A DNA stretch of 64,000 bases from Nematostella vectensis (lineage: Eukaryota; Cnidaria; Anthozoa; Actiniaria; Edwardsiidae). Under the pieces are notes generated by a model. The model saw nothing but the letters and a program-made list of their open reading frames with translations. It was not told the origin of the DNA and did no database searches. The DNA lies in the NCBI RefSeq assembly GCF_932526225.1, contig NC_064038.1, positions 9,547,070-9,611,069 of the forward strand, read 5' to 3'. Below are positions 56,521 through 64,000 of this stretch, one piece after another (position 1 is the first letter of the stretch; each line of letters starts with the position of its first letter). A program made the position numbers and the translations under genes.

Positions 56521-57240
56521 GAAAACATCGTTGCATCATAGCTAACGAATACATACCAAGATCCCCGTCTTTTTTCCAAATGCCGTAGCAGACCTTGAAA
56601 TGTTAGGAGGGGGGGCACGATACAGAAACATAAAGAAAATATCGGGAACACAGCCACACCCTACTGGTCACTTTCTTATATTTTTTGATAATATTATGGT
56701 GCGTGCCCCACCCCCTGTACGGCCTTGTTTTCGCTTACTATCTTTTAATCCTGTGATATACATCCATGATGCGGTAATGCGAGTCACGACGCAGTGCAAG
56801 TATTTAAAAAAGGTGTATACTTTAAGAACAATTGAGACACTGTAATACTAGAACAAGACAAGAAAAGGAAAACAAGACACAAATGTCTGGTTGCTACTAC
56901 ACTTGGTCAAAGACGGCGCCAGCCGTTCGGTCGACCAGCCTACAGGTTCGGCCGGACGGATAGACAGGATTTTGTTAGGGCATCCGGAGTGGGCCAGGTC
57001 GGACAGACAGGGAAAAACACGAGAAACCGTTGTTATGTGAAAGTAACATATTAATCTAGGTAACAAAAGTTACCAAAACTCGTTTACAACGATAATAAAC
57101 CAACACAATTTGCATTACAAAGATAACAGGTAAAAACGTGTGGTTTTCACATTGTCTTCTACTAAAACGCAGGTGAGCAAAACAAACCATTGGATGTCAA
57201 GCCAGATATAGTTGCAAAAATGATTTACTTTTCATGCGCA
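56521..57240. other. Interval between convergent CALHM-B and receptor-like genes
   Basis: No gene recognised. A short G-run/C-run repeat fragment lies at 56600-56725 (GGAGGGGGGGCACGATACAG, CCCCACCCCCTGTACGGCC). The remainder is AT-rich. Confidence 0.4.
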
Positions 57241-60200
57241 CTACACGTTCGATTCCCTGTCTGGCGATCCCATCGCACCTCGCGCGCCGCATGGTGAGTC
57301 GGGCTGGTTTAGATTGAAATGAACAACCTTCTGCTCTGACATCATTCGTTTTATTCCGCCTGAAAAAAAAAATGTAAAAAAGTACTTAACAGATAAATCT
57401 CATTTTCACAAAAAAAAAAATGTGTGTTTTTTTACGATAGAGTCCCGGGAGGGGGGGTACTCCGATAAAAACAGAAGGGGGTGATCCTCGGCCAAATCAA
57501 ATGTGGTCAACAGAACTTCTTAGACCTAAGAGATAGCAAATTAGGTGTGGTAGAAGGAATATTTCAACCCTGAGAGATAGCAGAATTTGAAAACCGTCCA
57601 CACCCTCGTAAGGAATAGGTTGTTGGTCGAATTTTATACCCTTAGAGATAGAACAATCGGAAAAATCCTTCAATAACCCCTTAGAGATTATTTGGTCGAA
57701 ATTTCATACCCTAAGAGATAGGACGGTCACCTCCGTAAACTTTTCTGGAGACACTATAAAAGTGTATAAAAAAGGTGAAGGATGAATATCTACTGAAATA
57801 GCCATAAGGTCGATGACATAAAAGAATAACTTTATGTTTACCAGGGGCGTTGAATTTATGACTCTGAAGGGGTGTGACCTTGGTCAGCTTTACGGCTTCA
57901 AATTCCTGCACGGCTGCAACAAAACAATCCATATTTTATTAATTAATTTAATAAATATGAAATAAATTTTGTAATACGGCTTGAAATGTTTATATTTTCT
58001 GATTTAGCTTATGAAACTCCACATTGCTTTATTTTGAGGCGCAAAAGCTTGGAAGAGGCTGGCAAGACGGTGCTATAAAGAGCGGACTTTAAAAGCACAC
58101 TAGCATACACACATTGGCACCAGTCGGGCCAAGACGGGACGCTAGCACAGTCTATTACCCGTGCAGTTCGGCAACCATGGACAGCTGTTTCGTCCTTATT
58201 AGAACTCGTCAGCATGGCATAGCCAGTTTGCCTCAGTTAAACTTCATCGGCAAAAAAACTGCAGGGCGACTTCGACTCGAACGAAGTGCTTTAAACCACA
58301 GCTTAGATCCATGTGGGATCTAGAGCTGCGACCGGGCTAGCGTGATGCCAATTGTGCGGATCACGCATGCGACCTTTGCTAGTCTAAAACTCCGTCGGAT
58401 AGCCAAACTGCAAGCAAGGGGGAATGACCTCAAAAGTCATAAACTGTAATAAGGGTCATCAAAAACATAACCATCACTAAACTATCCCATCACCAGGAAG
58501 AAGACCGTAACTGAGCCGCGTGAGAGTTCGGGTACTACGGTACTAGACTACAACTCTCATCAGCACTAATTATCCAAAATAAAGAAGCGTCGTCGCAATG
58601 CCTCGTGTGAATTCCTGAGAGAAGAGGCGTCGTTTCCACTATTCTCTCTTTGTCCTCACCTGTTCTCTCTCTTTTCCAGCGCAGATAAATAGCGCAGACT
58701 TTCTAGGTAAGGCGTCGTTTCCACTATTTTCTCTTTGTCCTCACCTGTTATTGCTTTCCTCCAGCGCATATAAATAGCAACAGCGGCGACGATGAGTAGC
58801 AGGGCAGTAAGCGGGAGTGAGGCTGACAACAAGATCACTGCTAGTATGTCGTGATTCACAGTCACGGCTACGTAGTGCTTGTGATCTTCTGAAACCATTT
58901 ATACAACGACACTCGTAAATCGCGCGCTCTTATTGGTCAAGGGCCCATGTGTTATTAAGGTTGGTTCTCACTTGGACGTAAGCGCAAATGCAACGCAAAA
59001 GAGCGCAACTGCTTGATTTTCTTGCGCTTGTGTTTGACCATTCTCAATTGTGTTGCACTTCCGATTGCGCTTGCGTCCTAGTGAGAACCAACCTTTAGAG
59101 GACACACACAAGCTTTGCGTCAGCATGGGCGCGCGCTACCCCAAAACTAGATTGTAACGTAAGAAAACATTTTCATTGTTGTATAAAACAAATAGATCTC
59201 ATTGTTTTATGCGTCTGTCCTCTAACAGTGCACAGAAGACGTCACAGCGTGTCATAAACAACAGTCACTGAACTTTTTTGTTCATGACACGCTGTGACAT
59301 CACATGTGCAGCTATTCAGAGCTGTAGCAGAGGCGCAGTGGGTGGGGCACTGAGGGCATGCCCCCCCCCCCAATATAAAAAAAATTATAAGGAAATGACC
59401 AGTAGGGGCGTGGCTGTGCCCCCCCCAATATTTTCTTACTGTTTTGTATTGTGTCCGCCTCCAATCTTACGTGGCCTGCTACAGCGCTGCTATTAGAGGA
59501 CAGACGCGCGCAAAAATGAGATCTATGGAAATGTCATTATCCATAAAGGGTGTAAGAGGCAAGGATCTTTTATAAAAAGCCAGTTGCAGTGACACTTCTT
59601 ATTTTAAGCCAGAAGACCCAGGTCTAGACCCTATTCTGTCAGCGCTTGGGACTAAAAAGTGAATAGAATTCAAAAGTTTTTGATAATGAACCCAATTGCA
59701 TACCTGCAGTATCTGTGGAGCAATTTGCGGTATTTCGCACCAGTCCCTCGGCGACCACTGAAGGTTGTGGCCGCCTAGTTGTCACCTGTTTTGTCTCCTC
59801 CTGCGTTCTGTATTGATTTTTGGCCAGCGTTGTAGTAGTCGGCGCAAGCGCGTTTTCGATAGCTTTAGATCTGTTAGGGAGCTGGGACCCTATGGAAATC
59901 AGAAAAAAATGTTAGAGGGTAATAATATAGAGGCGAGAGGCAATAAATACACACATTGCAGCTTATTGGATCAAAGACAATCAATACCAATCAATCAATG
60001 AGAGCTTGCGGTTTTTACTAGATCAATCGCTTGTTAGGGTAGCGGACGTTTAAAGAAGGCCAATCACGCCGCCAATTTCATCCTCCCGTTTAAAATGGGC
60101 GAGTCAAACAAAGCATCCATTTGCATCGGCTAATATAAGCGAGTAACCAAGATATTTTCAATCGAATATCGTCAATAACATATCAGACTTTATTCGTAGA

Positions 60201-60431
60201 TTTTTATTTTAAAGTTTCCTTTCGAATAAACCGCTGTATTTTCAAATGATAAACAATAACAAAGGAGTGGTTGATCGACATTCTTTAAAGCTTTAAGAAG
60301 TTTACTAGAAGTAGAGTCTTGAAGATAGCTTACGTTTCGCATTGATGTCCATGTTACAGTAGTCCGTATCACAACAGCAAATGTATCTACCTCCGGAGTT
60401 GTCGAGTTTCAAAGCATTTGAGGGACCACAT
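57241..60431 (-). CDS. Single-pass receptor-like protein, TGF-beta/BMP type II receptor-like ectodomain, no kinase (5' end missing)
   Basis: Exons (minus): 60334-60431, 59704-59889, 58745-58888, 57842-57913, 57241-57359. All internal junctions are phase 1 and all borders are GT-AG. The first found exon encodes the end of a three-finger (LU-type) domain: CGPSNALKLDNSGG, then RYICCCDTDYCNMDI. In activin/BMP type II receptors the same spot reads F/Y-CCC...D/N-x-CN. A Thr/Pro/Gln-rich stalk follows (LAPTTTTLAKNQ), with potential N-glycosylation sites NRS and NCS. One membrane helix comes next (about ILAVILLSASLPLTALLLIV), then RWRKAIT and a cytosolic tail of only about 70 residues ending ESNV. 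No kinase motif occurs between here and the neighbouring gene. At least one 5' exon with signal peptide and earlier cysteines, ending in phase 2, was not found. It may be a decoy or co-receptor. Not BAMBI by its cytosolic tail. Confidence 0.65.
57430..57735. repeat. Short tandem/interspersed repeat with CCTAAGAGATAG units
   Basis: Begins TCCCGGGAGGGGGGGTACTC and continues with about five variants of CCC(T/A)(A/G)AGAGATAG spaced about 40-60 bp apart. Lies in the last intron of the receptor-like gene. Confidence 0.65.
58626..58778. repeat. 85-bp-period tandem duplication over a splice donor
   Basis: GGCGTCGTTTCCACTATT starts at 58626 and again at 58711, each followed by CTCTTTGTCCTCACCTGTT and AGCGCA.ATAAATAGC. 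On the minus strand each copy contains ACAG|GTGAGGAC, so the 5' splice site of the membrane-helix exon of the receptor-like gene is present twice. Confidence 0.85.
58958..59094. mobile_element. 137-bp MITE with TTA target duplication
   Basis: Ends AGGTTGGTTCTCACTTGGAC and its near-complement ending GAGAACCAACCT, flanked by TTA on each side (58955-58957 and 59095-59097). Inner arms contain AAGCGCAAATGCAAC and GATTGCGCTTGCGTCC. A 3-bp TTA duplication fits PIF/Harbinger-type elements. In an intron of the receptor-like gene. Confidence 0.75.
59192..59525. mobile_element. 334-bp fold-back MITE
   Basis: Ends ATAGATCTCATT...GCGTCTGTCCTCTAA and the complementary TTAGAGGACAGACGC...AATGAGATCTAT. A nested palindrome GTCACAGCGTGTCATAAACA / TGTTCATGACACGCTGTGAC sits near 59238-59300. 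The interior carries the G-run/C-run repeat also seen at 41565-41690. Confidence 0.7.
60060..60310 (+). repeat. Dispersed repeat family R1, copy 4
   Basis: Shares AAAGCATCCATTTGCATCGG, GATATTTTCAATCGAAT and ATAAACAATAACAAAGGAGT with the other three copies. In an intron of the receptor-like gene. Confidence 0.6.
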
Positions 60432-60794
60432 CTACGGGTGGAATGGTAAAGGGATTTTTAAAATTTTAAATCATTTTCTTTGCTAAAATGTGATTTAAAA
60501 AGAGTAATCCCAGTCTTTCGAATTATTCTAAGGAAGTTCAGTAGAAGTACAAAACAATGTGGCGCCGACCAATAAAAAGGCAGCAAATGTCGCATGTTAG
60601 TTTGACAGACGGAAGTCAGAAAGCGGTTCAGCAGTTAAAAATATTGCTGACAACAGTTCGCAAAATGTTGAAAATCGCGGTAAACATTATTAGTGAATTA
60701 TATATACACACAAATCGTCTTATTCTCTGCGGTTCGTTTTTTTAAAATTCAAAGCACTGAAAAAGAACATAAACAATAACCCATTCCAGAGGGG

Positions 60795-60925
60795 GGCGTA
60801 AAAGGGGGTGCGAAAACCGCAAAACCGCACAGAAAAACGCTAAAACCCGCAAAACCGTCAAAATAAGTCAATAACTGTAAACCGCGCAGTCTAGAGAATC
60901 CGCAATGCCGCGGAATAAAATAGGA
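60795..60925 (-). repeat. Dispersed repeat R3, second copy
   Basis: GCAAAACCGCACAGAAAAAC, GTCAAAATAAGTCAATAACT and CCGCGCAGTCTAGAGAATCC are the reverse-complement relatives of 55920-56020 in the CALHM-B intron. Non-coding. Confidence 0.65.
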
Positions 60926-61416
60926 AAACCAAAAAAACTGCGCCAGATTTAAACACGAAGGCGCGGTATAAAAGGGCCTAAGCCCCGCCCCCATTTTCCA
61001 AATGGAGAGAAATTCCAATATGGCTGCCATTACCGTTACGAGCCCAGTCAAGAAAGAATGCCCCCAAATCTAATGATTTGATATCAAACGAATAATTTTT
61101 TTCCCAATTGAAAGAAAATATATGTTTGATTTGTACTTCAAGCCTTTCTTGGCAGCGAGAAATGCATATTTGTCTTAAAATTCGTACATTTACGGCGCGA
61201 TTTCAAATCTCCCGCCCTTCCCTTTGACGCCATTTTTGGTATGCTTACCTTCCCGACCCTCCTAGGGAAGCCTTTGGTGAGCTTGGGCCCGCAATGACCA
61301 CAGTCATTGCTTAGCACTCTATCCTAAGGGATTATGCGTACAACGGGGTGCAAGCAGAGCTAAATTTTGCCATTCTTAGCGTGTTTAGAAAACATGTTTC
61401 GTTTAGCGATTTTGCC

Positions 61417-61510
61417 TCATTTCTTCGCACTTTTCTTGGCCCGTAGCATTCGTATTTCAATTAGACATTCGGTGAAATAATGAAGAGCATTGTACTCTGG
61501 TAAGAAGCAC
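61417..61510 (-). CDS. Possible last exon of an unidentified gene
   Basis: After a good acceptor (CCCATTTTAG at 61520-61511) the minus strand encodes CFLPEYNALHYFTECLIEIR and a basic tail MLRAKKSAKK, then TGA at 61417-61419. The composition is protein-like, but I do not recognise the family. Two further exon-like pieces lie upstream on the same strand: about 61857-61925, reading VEVNWGSTSPDLPPSPNFFP or, in another phase, KSIGVQHPLTC; and 62097-62141, reading KSGTNSRMAPEKGPK, followed by GTAATG. I could not join the three in consistent phase. Confidence 0.3.
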
Positions 61511-61519
61511 CTAAAATGG

Positions 61520-63680
61520 GGAGAAGAGGAAAGGAAGACAGTGCAGAAAATAATCTGTGTTTTTGAAAGTTCTGTACTGAAATAGCACACAACAAAGCAG
61601 GACATTAGAACTAAACATAAGCAGCAAACATCAGGTATAAAGTCAAGATACATCATATATATTTTATTATGTATAAGTCACTTTACAGCTGTAGTGTAAA
61701 AGGTCAGTAAAACTTATTCTAATGAAACCATTATTTCTACTTGTTGCTGCAACAGGTGTAAAACAAAAATGCAAAGTTCGCCTATCTGCTGTTGTACATA
61801 TGTTTACGAATTAACCAAAAATCCATAAAGTGTTTTGACATTTACCTGAGCAGGAAAAAAATTTGGTGAAGGGGGCAGGTCAGGGGATGTTGAACCCCAA
61901 TTGACTTCTACTTTGACAGAAAGTCAATTTGTCAAGATTTATCTTTATTATCTTTTTACCAAATTTACTAGTTGATCAATACATGTTTACTATGATCAGG
62001 CTTCGGCAAATGACCTCAGTTTCATAAGATATTTCAGCGGCATCCAGGGAATGTGCAAGTTAAACTCTGATATTACATTATCTAGGGATAGTCATTACCT
62101 TGGGTCCTTTCTCTGGTGCCATCCTGCTGTTAGTACCAGACTTCTTAATCCAGAAAATAAAGAAAGGCTAAGGAAATTTGTCAACTTACTCTCACCCTAT
62201 CTGTCATTTATAAGTATACTCAACAGAGTTTGAATAGGGAGTATAGTGCAGTCAACTTTATTTTTTGTAGAGCACTTGGTCATTAGACCATATTGTGCCC
62301 TCGTGCTAATTTATCAGATTGCGGTTAAAAGTAGGGCTTAGTTACGTCTTAATGAAATGCAACACTCACTATTTGTCTGTACAAAACAAGGGAGTAATAT
62401 ACAATAAAAGAAAACATTTGTTTCAATATTTGTTTTTATAGTGCATAACTGGCTCACAGAAACAGCAGAAAACCCTTTGTACAATGTCTCAGCTTGTATA
62501 CTTACACATTTATGTACACCACACAACTGAAGGGCTACTAAAAAAATGCCTGATATCCATCTAAGTGCGCGTTGGAGCTATAATTGAGTCTATCTTTCTA
62601 CTTTTTGGATCAGAATGCATCTGTATAGTATTTCGTTTTTATCTTGCAATCTATGATGACTACAAATGACTACAAATAATAACAATTGAATTAGCTATGT
62701 GTTTCTATTTGTCGAAAAAGGGTCTGGATCCTTAGTTTTATAAAGAGGTTGCCCAAACATATGTTTTATACTTTATAAGTTAAATTATACAAAATAGAGA
62801 CATGACTTTTACTGTTTTCATTTAATGGATATCCTCCCTGTATCTACACTTGCTTTTACTGTAAGAATGAGAAGTCTTGAACTGAATGGATAAAAGAGAA
62901 AGCATTTTGGTTTATTCAAAAGTATAATCTATAATGCAGTTTATAAAATATGACTGGTAGCTTAACACATCAGTAACACATAATCAATTTGATTGTGATG
63001 GAACATGTTTCCTTTATAAAGGAATGTTTATGATTTAAAATCACAGGGAAAATGTAATACTGTATATGTCTATGTATCTGCTTTTTCTTGAGGAATATAT
63101 CTCGTTGATTATTCAGATGTCACCATGACTTTGCTTCTAGCGTATAGCTAGGATGAAATCATATAATTAATTAAAAATCATATATAATAGATTCAACATT
63201 CAAGTTTGGCCCCCAATTAATTCAGAAAGATTTACTAAACTGTTTAGTGAATATTACTAGAATACAAATAATGGACTGCTTTCTCTGATGATTTAGTTAT
63301 TGATAGTAAGATCCCATCCTCGGAAACCCAGGGTTATTTTCCTCAGAAGATCCCAACAATAAAAAAACTACCATTTACTTCATTTATACTTAAATTCCAT
63401 CTTATACTTATCTTGTAAATAGAATTAAAACTTTACACACCAAAATCAATCTTGTCCGAGCTCGAGGCGATGCAAAAATAAAAAGAAACAACAGTAAAGC
63501 AAGATATGATCTACAAGTAACATATTTTCTATAGAAGGCCTGCATTACTTCTATCGGCAGTTATGTGGACAAAAGTCAAAATGCATTTTCAAGCAAAACA
63601 TAGTTTCCCCGCTACTTTAAGTACCTATAAGCTTTTGATGACTAATTTATATCCTGTTTTCTGAGTTTTAAAGTACATTT
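61520..63680. other. AT-rich right-hand region, no firm gene
   Basis: Mostly unique AT-rich DNA. Apart from the exon-like pieces described at 61417-61510 I see no domain, repeat family or RNA gene. Confidence 0.4.
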
Positions 63681-63702
63681 TAGGCATAAAAAACTCACCT
63701 TT

Positions 63703-63910
63703 TTTCGAGGTTTGAAATCGTTGTTTTCTGGTCATGCGTTTTCTCGTTCTTTTTTTTGCGTAAATCACGATGGTTTCGTAGCTTTATTTCTACTGAGTTT
63801 TCTTTTTTACATATTCTATCGGACTAGAAGGTAGAATTGGCATTTTTATACATCAGGAAGCGCTTTGAAACCTCTCCCCACTGCATTTTGTACTTGACTT
63901 TTGCCGCCAT
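63703..63910 (-). other. Possible first exon of an unidentified gene at the window edge
   Basis: On the minus strand ATG at 63910 (context TCAAGATGGCGGC) opens MAAKVKYKMQWGEVSKRFLM and continues to a TAG at 63824-63826. The same frame then stays open through a Lys-rich stretch (LRNHRDLRKKKNEK) up to a consensus donor AAAAAG|GTGAGT at 63703/63702. Either TTCTAG is a splice acceptor, or the upstream part is untranslated or a small upstream frame. I do not recognise the protein. Confidence 0.3.
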
Positions 63911-64000
63911 CTTGAATTTGATCCTCACTCCACGGCGGTTGATTGACAAATGAGCCGATGCTTCCCTGGGAAGCGGCCGCGCCTTCGTGTTTAAGACAAA

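Noticed and set aside
56405-58740. Protein kinase exons for the type II receptor-like gene
   Set aside because: Minus-strand reading found only two small exons (57842-57913 and 57241-57359), with no kinase motifs such as HRD or DFG.
60749-61051. 100-residue minus-strand open frame as a receptor exon
   Set aside because: It overlaps the dispersed repeat R3 and lacks cysteine spacing or splice borders expected for the ectodomain.

Overview
This is nuclear DNA of an animal, most likely a cnidarian (anthozoan-like). The genes have spliced exons with GT-AG introns and there are no operons. They include a nuclear lamin with the classic 126-bp and 221-bp intermediate-filament exons, a mitochondrial methylmalonyl-CoA epimerase, a MARCH-type membrane ubiquitin ligase and CALHM-family channels. 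Much of the rest is repeats: BEL/Pao and L2/CR1-like retroelements, fold-back DNA elements, MITEs and minisatellites. The taxon is an inference from gene and repeat content; no species-diagnostic marker was found.

Layout. 1-950: GGT/GAT composite minisatellite. 3093-17332 (-): four-exon AMT-type ammonium transporter, with a 68-bp satellite (about 32 copies) filling intron 2. 17333-22323: repeat-bearing intergenic DNA between divergent genes. 22324-33491 (+): three-exon MARCH2/3-like E3 ligase; its first intron holds a nested set of four transposable elements, and its second intron holds a 71-bp minisatellite that copies the exon's own 5' splice site. 34278-40976 (-): ten-exon lamin with a canonical CaaX terminal exon and a possible read-through alternative end. 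42009-45285 (-): eight-exon MCEE. 45817-47531 (+) and 54818-56404 (+): two paralogous two-exon CALHM-like channels, separated by a broken LINE carrying a SINE and by a 3.2-kb inverted-repeat element with a frameshifted CXC-domain pseudogene. 57241-60431 (-): 3' part of a single-pass membrane protein whose ectodomain ends in the CCC..D.CN signature of TGF-beta/BMP type II receptors but which has no kinase. 61417-63910 (-): exon-like fragments of a gene I cannot name.

The genes do not form one pathway; they are ordinary neighbours in an invertebrate genome. AMT moves ammonium across membranes, the MARCH protein ubiquitinates membrane proteins, lamin builds the nuclear lamina, MCEE acts in mitochondrial propionate catabolism, CALHM proteins form large-pore channels, and the receptor-like protein may bind BMP-type ligands. 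All exon models were assembled by eye from splice sites, reading phase and family similarity; every junction quoted keeps phase.
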